Shown one piece after another: positions 15,374-23,139 of a stretch of DNA of 64,000 nt (its first letter is position 1; each line of letters opens with the position of its first letter). Both the position numbers and the translations under genes were made by a program. The DNA comes from Caenispirillum bisanense. GTDB lineage: Bacteria; Pseudomonadota; Alphaproteobacteria; Rhodospirillales; UBA2165. The stretch is from positions 1 to 64,000 of the forward strand of contig CAMDWJ010000023.1 of assembly GCA_945877815.1 (NCBI GenBank), written 5' to 3'. The notes under the pieces were generated by a model. The model was not told where the DNA came from and ran no database searches. It was given only the letters and a program-made list of their open reading frames with translations.

Positions 15374-16392
15374 AAGTGATGCAGATGATGGCTGGCGCCA
15401 AGTATGGCGGAGCCGAGGCGTTTTTCACGCGCCTCACCATCGCCCTGCAGCGCGCCGGGCTCGACCAGCGCATCGTGATCCGCGAGGACGAGGATCGCGC
15501 GCGACTTCTGCGCGCGGGCGGCGTCGAGCCAATCCAGCTTCCGTTCGGCGGCGCCTTCGATTTTTCGACGCGCTGGGCGATCCGCCGCGTGATCAAGGAA
15601 TATTCGCCTGACATCGTTCTCACATGGATGAACCGCGCAACATCCATGACCCCGCGCGGCAAGTTCGTCCATGTCGGGCGGCTCGGCGGCTACTACAACA
15701 TCAAATATTACCGCAAGTGCCACCACCTGATCGCCAATACCCAGGACATCGTCGATTATCTGCGCACCAACGGCTGGCCCGACGAGAAGGTCCATCATCT
15801 GCCGAATTTCGTCAGCTCGGACCATGTTGCACCCGTGAACCGCCGCAAGATGTACACGCCGGATACGGCGCCCCTCGTCCTGGCACTCGGCCGGCTGCAC
15901 GAGAACAAGGCCTTCGACACCCTGCTTGAGGCGATCGCGCGCGTTCCCAACGTTTATCTGTGGCTCGCCGGCGAAGGGCCGCTCCGCCAGCAATTGGAGA
16001 ATCGCGCCGAGGTTCTCGGCATCAAACCCAGGGTGCGCTTCCTGGGTTGGCGCGAGGACGTCGAGGCCTTGTATGCCACTGCCGATATTTTCGTCTGCCC
16101 TTCGCGGCGCGAACCGCTCGGCAATGTCGTAATCGAAGCTTGGGCGCAAGATATACCGGTCATAGCAGCCGATAGCCTCGGGCCCGGCATGCTGATCCGC
16201 CACGGCGAATCCGGAATACTCGTTCCCGTCGACGATGCCGCGGCGCTCGGCCGTTCAATCAAGCACCTCGCCGAAAATCCGTCGCTGCGCGATCGGCTCG
16301 CCGAAGGCGGGCGCGCGGAATACGAGGCAAACTACACCGAGAACGCCGTCGTCGATCAATATCTGCAGTTCTTCAGCCAGATCATTCGCTAA
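15370..16392 (+). CDS. GT4-type glycosyltransferase
   Basis: 340 residues. 'MQMMAGAKYGGAEAFFTRL' is a GT4 N-terminal glycine loop. 'PLVLALGRLHENKAFDTLLEAI' begins the donor domain, and 'RREPLGNVVIEAWAQDIPVIA' carries the E-x7-E motif. The start at 15370 overlaps the previous stop (ATGA). The stop TAA shares its last base with the ATG of the asparagine synthetase gene. It is the clearest canonical GT4 member of the cluster; the donor is unassigned. Confidence 0.9.
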   Translation: MKVMQMMAGAKYGGAEAFFTRLTIALQRAGLDQRIVIREDEDRARLLRAGGVEPIQLPFGGAFDFSTRWAIRRVIKEYSPDIVLTWMNRATSMTPRGKFVHVGRLGGYYNIKYYRKCHHLIANTQDIVDYLRTNGWPDEKVHHLPNFVSSDHVAPVNRRKMYTPDTAPLVLALGRLHENKAFDTLLEAIARVPNVYLWLAGEGPLRQQLENRAEVLGIKPRVRFLGWREDVEALYATADIFVCPSRREPLGNVVIEAWAQDIPVIAADSLGPGMLIRHGESGILVPVDDAAALGRSIKHLAENPSLRDRLAEGGRAEYEANYTENAVVDQYLQFFSQIIR

Positions 16393-18164
16393 TGTGCGGC
16401 CTTGCCGGCCTGATGACGCGGAGAGGCGCGCCGGACGGCCGGATATTGTCGCTGCTGGAAACCGCGCTCGCCCATCGCGGCCCGGACGGCGTCGGCCGCC
16501 ATAGTGTTGGGCCCACGGGCCTCGTGCATACGCGCCTCGCTATAATCGATCTCGCGACCGGCCATCAGCCGTTGAAGGACGGGGCTGGACGGGCACTCGT
16601 CGCCAACGGCGAAATCTACAATTACGTCGAACTGCGCCGCGAACTCGGCGAGAACCGATTCACAACCCATTCCGACTGCGAGCCGCCGCTGGTCCTGATC
16701 GGCGATCAGGGGGCAGGCTTCGGCCGGCACCTGCGCGGCATGTTTGCGATCGCCGCCTGCGAGGCCGATGGTGCGCGCGCTTATCTCGCGCGCGATCCCT
16801 TCGGCATCAAGCCGCTTTATTATCACGAGAACGCGGATGACATCGCCTTCGCGTCCGAGCCCCGCGCCTTCTTCGCCGCCGGACGCGTCCAGCCGACGCT
16901 CGCACCGGCCAAGGTGCGCGAATTGCTGCAACTTCAATTCACGACCGGCGCCGCGACAATTTTCGACGGCGTGTTCCGTGTGCTGCCCGGCGAGACCCTG
17001 ACGCTGGAGAACGGACGCATTGCCGCGCGTATGCGCCGCGACGCGCTACCCGCCGGAAGCCCGCGCGATGTCGGCGAAGCCGAAGCCCTCAAACTGCTCG
17101 ATGCCGCCTTGATGGATAGTGTGGCGGTGCATCAACGCTCCGACGTGCCCTACGGCATGTTCCTGTCGGGCGGCATCGATTCCTCCGCTATCCTCGCCTG
17201 CATGCGCGCGCTCAACGAACGCCCGGTCGAAGCCTTCACGGTCGGCTTTTCCGGAACAGGTGTGGCCGACGAACGCGCATTGGCGGAACGGGTCGCGCGT
17301 GCCGCAGGCGCGAACTTCCATCCGGTCGATTTCACCGAACGGGATTTCTGGTCGGTGCTGCCCCGCGTCGCCGACGCGCTCGACGATCCGGTCGCGGACT
17401 ATGCGGTGCTGCCGACCTACCGGCTCGGAGAATATGTGAAACAGCAGGGGCTCAAGGTCGTGCTGTCCGGTGAAGGCGGAGACGAATTGTTCGCCGGTTA
17501 CGGACGCTACCGCCGCCTACTGCGTCCGAGATGGCTGGGCGGCCGCGCCATGCGCGCGCACGGGTTGATGGACAGTCTCGGTATCTTGCGCAATGAGCCC
17601 AACGGCTGGCGTGCCGGTATCGAAGCCGCCGAACAGGAAGCGGCACAAGCCGGGCGCACGCGCCTGCAAGCCGCGCAGGCGGCCGATTGCGCCGATTGGC
17701 TGGCCAACGACCTTCTGACCAAGCTCGACCGTTGCCTGATGGCGCATGGGGTCGAGGGCCGCACCCCGATGTTGGACGAACGCGTCGCCGGATTCGCCAT
17801 GCTGCTGCCGGACGGACTGAAAATACGCCGCGGCCAAGGCAAGTATCTACTGCGCCGCTGGCTCGTCGACCGTCTGCCCGAAGCCGATCCCTTTTCCAAG
17901 AAACGTGGCTTCACCGTTCCGGTAACCGATTGGATCGGACGGCGCGGACGCGCGATCGGCGCGCTCGTCGCCGCGCAAGAGGGCGTGCGCGAAGTCTGCA
18001 ATCCGGATCGGGTCGCGGCCCTTTTCGCGTCGCTGGAAAGCAGACCCGACGGCCATGCCGGTCAGGCGGCCTGGACGCTGCTATTCTATGCGCTGTGGCA
18101 CCGCCGTCATATCGAAGGCCGCACCTATGACGGCGACGCCTTCGCCGTGCTCAGCGAGAAGTGA
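16392..18164 (+). CDS. asnB: Asparagine synthetase (glutamine-hydrolysing)-like amidotransferase
   Basis: 590 residues. Cys2 after the initiator Met (MCGLAG) is the class II glutaminase nucleophile, and 'ALAHRGPDG' and 'VANGEIYNY' are glutaminase motifs. 'LSGGIDSS' (about 258-265) is the PP-loop, and 'GEGGDELFAGYGRY' plus 'KLDRCLMAHGVEGRTPMLD' complete the synthetase site. These enzymes transfer glutamine ammonia to an activated carboxylate. In glycan clusters relatives (for example WbpS-type) amidate sugar uronates. The neighbours favour that role but true AsnB activity cannot be excluded. A duplicate of its last 12 codons occurs at 18608-18646. Confidence 0.88.
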   Translation: MCGLAGLMTRRGAPDGRILSLLETALAHRGPDGVGRHSVGPTGLVHTRLAIIDLATGHQPLKDGAGRALVANGEIYNYVELRRELGENRFTTHSDCEPPLVLIGDQGAGFGRHLRGMFAIAACEADGARAYLARDPFGIKPLYYHENADDIAFASEPRAFFAAGRVQPTLAPAKVRELLQLQFTTGAATIFDGVFRVLPGETLTLENGRIAARMRRDALPAGSPRDVGEAEALKLLDAALMDSVAVHQRSDVPYGMFLSGGIDSSAILACMRALNERPVEAFTVGFSGTGVADERALAERVARAAGANFHPVDFTERDFWSVLPRVADALDDPVADYAVLPTYRLGEYVKQQGLKVVLSGEGGDELFAGYGRYRRLLRPRWLGGRAMRAHGLMDSLGILRNEPNGWRAGIEAAEQEAAQAGRTRLQAAQAADCADWLANDLLTKLDRCLMAHGVEGRTPMLDERVAGFAMLLPDGLKIRRGQGKYLLRRWLVDRLPEADPFSKKRGFTVPVTDWIGRRGRAIGALVAAQEGVREVCNPDRVAALFASLESRPDGHAGQAAWTLLFYALWHRRHIEGRTYDGDAFAVLSEK

Positions 18165-18192
18165 CGCACGGCACTTCTCAACTAATGGGGAC

Positions 18193-18224
18193 CGTCATGG
18201 CCGCACTTGTTGCGGCCATCCACG
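18193..18224. repeat. Solitary copy of the MITE inner arm
   Basis: 'cgtcatggccgcacttgttg' and its continuation to 18224 match the 32-bp inner arms of the MITE copies (7940-7971 in copy 1) with two or three changes. Here it stands alone, just downstream of asnB. It lies in the 442-bp gene-free stretch 18165-18606, whose other contents are the second MITE (18277-18535), short palindrome arms and the duplicated asnB tail. Confidence 0.6.
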
Positions 18225-18276
18225 AGCAAAAGCGCGATAGCACGAAAAAGCCGTCATGCGCGGGCTTGACCCACTG

Positions 18277-18535
18277 CTGTCCAGTTTAAAATGTTTCGAA
18301 CCGGAACAAAGCCTTCCTCTGCTTATATTTCTTCATGATAGAACCGGCAGAGACTCAAACTCCGAAAACAGGTTCGTCATGGCCGTACTTGTTACGGCCA
18401 TCCACGAATCGGCCATCGGATCATGCAGGGCAAAACTGAGTATCTGCGCTCCAACGGTCATTTCGCGCTATTGCGCTTTCGTCCGTGGATGCCCGTAACA
18501 AGTACGGGCATGACGGCTGAATTTAAACCGGACAG
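18277..18535. mobile_element. MITE-like element, copy 2 (259 bp)
   Basis: The left terminus ctgtccagtttaaa (18277-18290) differs by one base from the copy-1 terminus; the right terminus tttaaaccggacag (18522-18535) is identical. The length is exactly that of copy 1. Immediate flanks are halves of a palindromic repeat: 'gtcatgcgcgggcttgacc' on the left and 'ggatcaagcccgcgtatgac' on the right, so the element seems to have landed in the loop of such a palindrome. No open frame. A transposase acting in trans would be needed. Confidence 0.8.
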
Positions 18536-18606
18536 TGGCGGATCAAGCCCGCGTATGACGATCTTTTTGATATTTGAATCCCGACGAGAGCGACGAGCGC
18601 GCCATT

Positions 18607-19167
18607 CTACGACGGCGATGCGTTCGCCGTACTCAGCGAGAAATGACGCACGATCGTTTGCGCCGCGGCGCGCGGACTTGAGACCCCGGTGTCGATGGTG
18701 AGCCCCGAATGCGGCAGGTGCGGATAGTCCATCAGACCGTTCGCACGCAGGTGGCGCTGGATCTCGACTGAGCGGAGTTTCCCGAACGCTGCGCGCGATT
18801 CGTCAGCGATGCGCGCATCCTGCACTTCGGTGGCACTGGTCAGCGCCACGAACACGACCTTGCCACCCACGCGCTCGAAGGCATCGACGGCCTCGGCGAC
18901 GAAATCCGGCGACACCGTCTTTTCGGGCGTAAAGGTGAAGATCACTGAAATGCCGGCACAGGCGGCATCGTGCAGAACCGCCAGCCACATCGGCTCGCGC
19001 AAGCGCTCGAAGGGCTCGCTGCCGAATTCGAAAACTGCCGTCAGAGCATCGACGATGAGATGATTGTGGAACAGGCGAAAGCCGGTCAGTTCGGCGACCT
19101 CGCGTGCAACTGTCAGTTTTCCCACCGCCGTCGGGCCATGGATGAAAACCAGGACCGGATCGCTCAT
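18607..19167 (-). CDS. P-loop nucleoside/shikimate kinase-like protein
   Basis: 186 residues. The N-terminal 'VLVFIHGPTAVGKLTVAREVAEL' is a Walker A typical of small-molecule kinases. 'FRLFHNHLIVDALTAVFEFG' and 'ISVIFTFTPEKTVSPDF' follow, and 'VFVALTSATEVQDARIADESR' resembles the LID region. The family is common but uncharacterised. The ATG at 19167 overlaps the stop of the exported-protein gene by ATGA. The last dozen residues ('FSLSTANASPS') are the antisense translation of the duplicated asnB tail, so the native C-terminus has been replaced. Function may be retained because the core is complete. Confidence 0.75.
   Translation of the reverse strand: MSDPVLVFIHGPTAVGKLTVAREVAELTGFRLFHNHLIVDALTAVFEFGSEPFERLREPMWLAVLHDAACAGISVIFTFTPEKTVSPDFVAEAVDAFERVGGKVVFVALTSATEVQDARIADESRAAFGKLRSVEIQRHLRANGLMDYPHLPHSGLTIDTGVSSPRAAAQTIVRHFSLSTANASPS
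18608..18646 (+). pseudogene. Duplicated 3' tail of the asparagine synthetase gene
   Basis: The 39 bases read YDGDAFAVLSEK followed by TGA, the same C-terminal residues as the intact gene ending at 18164. The similarity extends a few bases past the stop (tgacgcac). There are several synonymous changes. It is a leftover of a duplication or deletion that spans the second MITE, and it is not expressed as a gene. Confidence 0.8.
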
Positions 19168-19994
19168 CGCGCGGTCTTCCTGCGGCGCAATTCCAGCACA
19201 TAGGCATGGAGCGCGTCGTTGGCCGCCTGGATGCGCACTCCGTCCGTGCCTGCGTAAGCGCCCTTCACGACGCGATCGACCTCGGCGGTATCGACCAGGA
19301 ACAGATCGGGATGGGCCTCGACGAAAGGAGAGGTCAGATCGGGATAGAAGCGGATCAGGAAGGGCGAAGATGCCCCTTCGGCCAGGAAGGTTCCATCCTT
19401 CAAGCCATACAGCGCGAAGGACAGCGCATCGACCTTGGCTTCGTAATGCCCGCCGGTGCCGCCGCGTTCGCACGAATCCCAATATTCGCGGCGCTCGGGT
19501 GCCGCCAGCAACCGCAACGCCACGCGATCCGCGATCACCTTTTCGGCGCGGTCGCGCAACACAAGCGAGCCCGCGTAATTGACCCAGCAGCCGACGCCCT
19601 TGGGCTCGCGGCTGAACGGCTTCACCTGGATTTCGCCCGGCAGATGAAGCCAGATGCCGCCGCGCGATTGCACGCGCGGCCGGGCGAACGGCAAATCGCG
19701 CTGGATCGCGTTCAATCCGTCCTCGTCGATCGTTGCCCGGGTTCCGGCGAAGAAATCGAGCCGGGACCAATCGCCGCCGCCTTGCAGATTGCCGGTTTCC
19801 GGATCGGCGGCATGATGCGTATGGGTGATCACGTAATCGCCATTGCCGCCCGCGCGAAGGTAAAAGCCGTTCACGATGCGCCCCTGCGGTGCCGCAAGTT
19901 CGCGCCCCCAGACGTCGGGATAGGGGGGATAATCGGCCGCCTGCGCTGCCGAAGCCGCGAGGAGCAGCCCGATGAAAAGCCAGAATCGCTTCAT
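19164..19994 (-). CDS. Exported protein of unknown function
   Basis: 276 residues. 'MKRFWLFIGLLLAASAAQAADYPP' is a clear Sec signal peptide with an AxA cleavage site (shown as separate h-region and 'AQA|AD'). The mature part opens with 'YPPYPDVWGRELAAP'. It has no transmembrane segment and two or three isolated cysteines. I recognise a 'PYPDVWG' N-terminus from hypothetical periplasmic proteins but no function. The start at 19994 is chosen because the signal peptide begins there; longer frames upstream add unrelated sequence. It is transcribed together with the kinase. Confidence 0.75.
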   Translation of the reverse strand: MKRFWLFIGLLLAASAAQAADYPPYPDVWGRELAAPQGRIVNGFYLRAGGNGDYVITHTHHAADPETGNLQGGGDWSRLDFFAGTRATIDEDGLNAIQRDLPFARPRVQSRGGIWLHLPGEIQVKPFSREPKGVGCWVNYAGSLVLRDRAEKVIADRVALRLLAAPERREYWDSCERGGTGGHYEAKVDALSFALYGLKDGTFLAEGASSPFLIRFYPDLTSPFVEAHPDLFLVDTAEVDRVVKGAYAGTDGVRIQAANDALHAYVLELRRRKTAR

Positions 19995-20055
19995 GGGCGC
20001 CAGCTTATGCCAGCGCACCTTATGCGGCCAGGGTTCAGATGCTAGAGTGCCCGCC

Positions 20056-20706
20056 ATGCCGCCGGACCCACCCCAAAAATACGATGCTCCCCTGCTCGAC
20101 CCGGTGGCCCGGACCTTCAGCCTCGGCATCAAGGCTTTCGGCGCGCATCACAAGGCGCTCGCCTGGCACGACGCGGAGCGGATGCAGCGCCGTTTTAACA
20201 TTTTCGCCGGGCTGATCGCCGATATCCCCGAGGAGCGCCCGATCAGCATCAACGATCACGGTTGCGGCTATGGCGCGATGTTCGAAGCGATCCGCCATTT
20301 GCCGGCGCTCAAGCGCGGGCGTTATTACGGATACGACATCAGCCCCGAGATGGTCGCCGAGGCGCGCAAACGCATCCGCGATCCGCGCTGCGAATTTTTT
20401 CTCACGCACGCCGCCCAGCGCGAAGCCGATTATTCATTTGTGTCCGGCACCTGGAACATGAAGATGTGGGCGAGCAACGAGGATTGGCGCGATTTCGTGT
20501 TTGAGAATCTACGCCATCTTTGGACGCAGACCCGCGTGGCGCTCGGCTTCAATATGCTGTCGACGCGCAATCCCTATCGCGAGGAAACGCTCTATTACGC
20601 CGACCCGGTGGAAATGCTCGAGTTCTGCCGGCGCGAACTGACGCCAAATGTGCGGTCGGTCGATCGGCTGGAGCCGAACGAGTTCGTGCTCTTTCTCCTG
20701 CGCTGA
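20056..20706 (+). CDS. Class I SAM-dependent methyltransferase
   Basis: 216 residues. 'ISINDHGCGYGAMFEAI' is motif I (SAM-binding glycine loop), 'YYGYDISPEMVAEARKRI' is motif II with the acidic ribose-binding residue, and 'FVSGTWNMKMW' follows motif III. The ATG at 20056 is divergent from the signal-peptide protein at 19994. The C-terminal part ('TRNPYREETLYYADPVEMLEFC') resembles methyltransferases linked to surface-glycan clusters, but the substrate is not identifiable. Confidence 0.82.
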   Translation: MPPDPPQKYDAPLLDPVARTFSLGIKAFGAHHKALAWHDAERMQRRFNIFAGLIADIPEERPISINDHGCGYGAMFEAIRHLPALKRGRYYGYDISPEMVAEARKRIRDPRCEFFLTHAAQREADYSFVSGTWNMKMWASNEDWRDFVFENLRHLWTQTRVALGFNMLSTRNPYREETLYYADPVEMLEFCRRELTPNVRSVDRLEPNEFVLFLLR

Positions 20707-20728
20707 CCGTCTGTTACAAAGCTAACGA

Positions 20729-21151
20729 ATGACCGAACGCCCCTATCGTCTCGACGACCAAGTTGGACATCTGCTGCGCCGCGCCTATCAGCGGGCCTCC
20801 GGCCATCTGGCGAGCCGCATCCGTCCGCACGATCTGACGCCCATCCAGCACGCGACCTTGATCCGCCTGTGGGAACTCGGGCCTTTGTCGCAGAATCAAT
20901 TGGGGCGCGTCGTCGCCATGCCGCCAGCCAATATCCACAGCCTGGTGCGCCGGCTCGAAAGCCGCGGTTTCGTGCGGCGCGATCCGAGCCCGAAGGACAA
21001 ACGCCTGCTGACGGTCAGCCTGACCGAGGAAGGAAGCGCGCTGGTCGAAGCCCTGATCCCGCTCGATGCCGCCAGCACCGAAGCGGCGTTGCGCGGCCTC
21101 GATGCCGCCGAACGCGCGGCGCTCTACGCCATCCTCAAGAAGATGGTGTGA
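20729..21151 (+). CDS. MarR-family transcriptional regulator
   Basis: 140 residues, the usual MarR length. 'DLTPIQHATLIRLWELGPLSQNQLGRVVAMPPANIHSLVRRLESRGFVRRDPSPKDKRLLTVSLTEEG' spans recognition helix and wing (long run shown as overall order only). 'DPSPKDKR' forms the wing with its conserved D-x-R turn. It lies next to three convergent GST genes, which suggests control of a detoxification response. The ligand is unknown. Confidence 0.88.
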   Translation: MTERPYRLDDQVGHLLRRAYQRASGHLASRIRPHDLTPIQHATLIRLWELGPLSQNQLGRVVAMPPANIHSLVRRLESRGFVRRDPSPKDKRLLTVSLTEEGSALVEALIPLDAASTEAALRGLDAAERAALYAILKKMV

Positions 21152-21769
21152 TCAATCTGCCTTCAAGCCGCGCTGCACCTGCGGGCGGGCGGCGATCGTC
21201 TCAAACCAGCGTTTGACGTTCGGATAGCCTGCGAGATCGATGCCGGTTTCGGCATGACGATTGACCCAAGTGACGTGCGCGATATCGGCGATCGAATAAT
21301 CGCCGACGAAATAGTCCTTACCCTCTAGATGCAACTCGATGGTCTCGAAACAGCGACGCCCGAGAATGCCGAAATGTTTCTTGGCGGCGGGCACGTCTTC
21401 GGGGAAGCGCGTCTCGAACAAAGTGACATTTGCGAAGGTCGGCCCGAAGGTCGATTGCCCATGCAGCGCCCATTGATCGACCAGGAAGCGCGTCGCCGGA
21501 TCGCTCGGGTAGAGCGGGCTGTTCGTCTTGGCGGCGAGGTACGTCATGATGACGTGGCTTTCGATGATGCTGAGCGGTTTGCCGCCGGGGCCTTCGCTAT
21601 CGACCAGCGTCGGGATGCGCCGCGAGGGTGCCACCTTGCGATAATCCGCAGCGAGATTGCTGCCGTCGCGGATATTGACGAGTTGCAGATTGTAGGGGAG
21701 CCCGACCTCCTCCAGCATGATGCGGCCCTTCTGGCCGTTGGGCGTCGGGAAATAATAAAGATCGAGCAT
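21152..21769 (-). CDS. Glutathione S-transferase-like protein 1
   Basis: 205 residues. An N-terminal thioredoxin-like domain ('LDLYYFPTPNGQKGRIMLEE', 'RIPTLVDSEG', 'IIESHVIMTYLA') is followed by a helical C-terminal domain ('DYSIADIAHVTWVNRH'). 'ESxxI' is the glutathione-binding SNAIL/TRAIL-like motif. It is the most diverged of the three tandem genes. The TPNGQK active-site loop resembles Nu-class GSTs (YfcG/YghU), which have disulfide reductase activity. The stop abuts the convergent MarR gene. Confidence 0.88.
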   Translation of the reverse strand: MLDLYYFPTPNGQKGRIMLEEVGLPYNLQLVNIRDGSNLAADYRKVAPSRRIPTLVDSEGPGGKPLSIIESHVIMTYLAAKTNSPLYPSDPATRFLVDQWALHGQSTFGPTFANVTLFETRFPEDVPAAKKHFGILGRRCFETIELHLEGKDYFVGDYSIADIAHVTWVNRHAETGIDLAGYPNVKRWFETIAARPQVQRGLKAD

Positions 21770-21779
21770 GAGCGTTCCT

Positions 21780-22397
21780 TTACGCGAGCGGTGCGTAGGC
21801 GCGTTGAACGGCGGGCCGCGCCGAAATGCGGTCGTACCATTTCTTGACGTTGGGATAATCGTCGGGCCGGAAGCTGCCGGCATACTGGCGCACGTCGGCG
21901 TAATGGGCGAGATCGGCCAACGAATAATCGTCGGCGAAATAGACGCGCCCTTCGAGCCGCTGGTTGATGACGCCGTAGAGATCGAGCGCGTAGGTCTCGT
22001 AGTATTTCTTCGCTCCCGGCACGTCCTCGCTCGAGCGGAAATTGAAATAGCCGTGCTGGGCGAGAATCGGACAAAACGTCGCGATGCCGTAGGAAAACCA
22101 GGTCTCCATCTCGGCGAGCGCGCGTGCGTCCTTGGGGATCAACTGGGAGTTCGTCTTGGTCGCGAGGTAACGCAGGATGGCCGGCGATTCCGGGACGACG
22201 ATCTGGCCGCCGCCGGGCCCGTCGGAATCCACCAGCACCGGGATCTTGTGGCCGACATGGAGCTTGCGGAAACTGTCGCTCAGCTGCTCCCGCTTGAGCA
22301 GCGAAACCGGATGCAGGTTATAGGCAAGCCCCGTCTCCTCGACCATCGTTCGCGCGCGATAGCCGTTGTTGGTCGTCCAGAAATACAGATCGAGCAT
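21780..22397 (-). CDS. Glutathione S-transferase-like protein 2
   Basis: 205 residues; 'LDLYFWTTNNGYRARTMVEE' replaces the TPNGQK loop with TTNNGYR. 'HKIPVLVDSDG' and 'PESPAILRYLA' are the glutathione-site motifs, and 'DYSLADLAHYADVRQY' is the conserved N-capping region. It is clearly a close paralogue of the gene at 23026, sharing the same YFWTTNNGYRART start and the same C-terminal 'KWYDRISARPAVQRAY'. 10 bp precede the next GST start. Confidence 0.88.
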   Translation of the reverse strand: MLDLYFWTTNNGYRARTMVEETGLAYNLHPVSLLKREQLSDSFRKLHVGHKIPVLVDSDGPGGGQIVVPESPAILRYLATKTNSQLIPKDARALAEMETWFSYGIATFCPILAQHGYFNFRSSEDVPGAKKYYETYALDLYGVINQRLEGRVYFADDYSLADLAHYADVRQYAGSFRPDDYPNVKKWYDRISARPAVQRAYAPLA

Positions 22398-22411
22398 GGC
22401 GCCGCCTCCAC

Positions 22412-23026
22412 TTAGATGGCGGCGTAGGCGCGTTGAACGGCGGGCCGCGCGGAGATGCGGTCGTACCACGTCTTGATGTTGGGATAATCCTCAGGCTTCA
22501 GGCTGTCCTTGTACATCCGCACGTCGGCATAATGCGCGAAGTCGGCCAATGAAATTTGATCGCCAACGAAGTAGTCACGCCCGGCAAGACGCTGATTGAT
22601 GACGGTGTACATATCGCGCGCGTAAGTCTCGAAAAATTTCTTCGCCCCCGGTACGTCCTCCGGCGAGCGGAAATGGAAATGACCGTATTGGGCCACGACC
22701 ATGCAGAAGGTCGACACGCCGTAGGAGAACCACGATTCCATCTCAACTTTGGTACGTGGATCGGACGGGATCAAATTGCTTTTGGCCTTCTCGGCGACGT
22801 AGCGCAGAATCGCCGGGGATTCCGGGATCGCGATGGAGCCGCCCGGCCCTTCGGAATCGACCAGCACCGGGATCTTATGGCCGATATGCAGCTTCTTGAA
22901 ATCGTCGCTCAACTGCTCCTTCTTGGGCAGCGCCACCGGGTGCAGGTTATAGGCAAGGCCCACCTCCTCAAGTGCGGTGCGCGCGCGATAGCCGTTGTTG
23001 GTGGTCCAGAAATACAAATCAAGCAT
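22412..23026 (-). CDS. Glutathione S-transferase-like protein 3
   Basis: 204 residues, paralogue of the 22397 gene throughout. 'LYFWTTNNGYRARTALEE', 'HKIPVLVDSEG', 'PESPAILRYVA' and 'RISARPAVQRAY' match its neighbour. First gene of the three-gene GST operon and divergent from the SDR at 23140, with 113 bp between. Tandem triplication suggests selection for dosage or specialised substrates. A disulfide reductase or isomerase role is as likely as conjugation. Confidence 0.88.
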   Translation of the reverse strand: MLDLYFWTTNNGYRARTALEEVGLAYNLHPVALPKKEQLSDDFKKLHIGHKIPVLVDSEGPGGSIAIPESPAILRYVAEKAKSNLIPSDPRTKVEMESWFSYGVSTFCMVVAQYGHFHFRSPEDVPGAKKFFETYARDMYTVINQRLAGRDYFVGDQISLADFAHYADVRMYKDSLKPEDYPNIKTWYDRISARPAVQRAYAAI

Positions 23027-23139
23027 GGGAAGCCCCTGAAAAATTATGGTGTTATTGCGCGAAGCCTAGCCTCGGGCCGGGGTTGCGGCAAGCCGAGCGC
23101 CTCGCCGATAATCGGCGCAAGGATTAGGGAGTAGAAACG

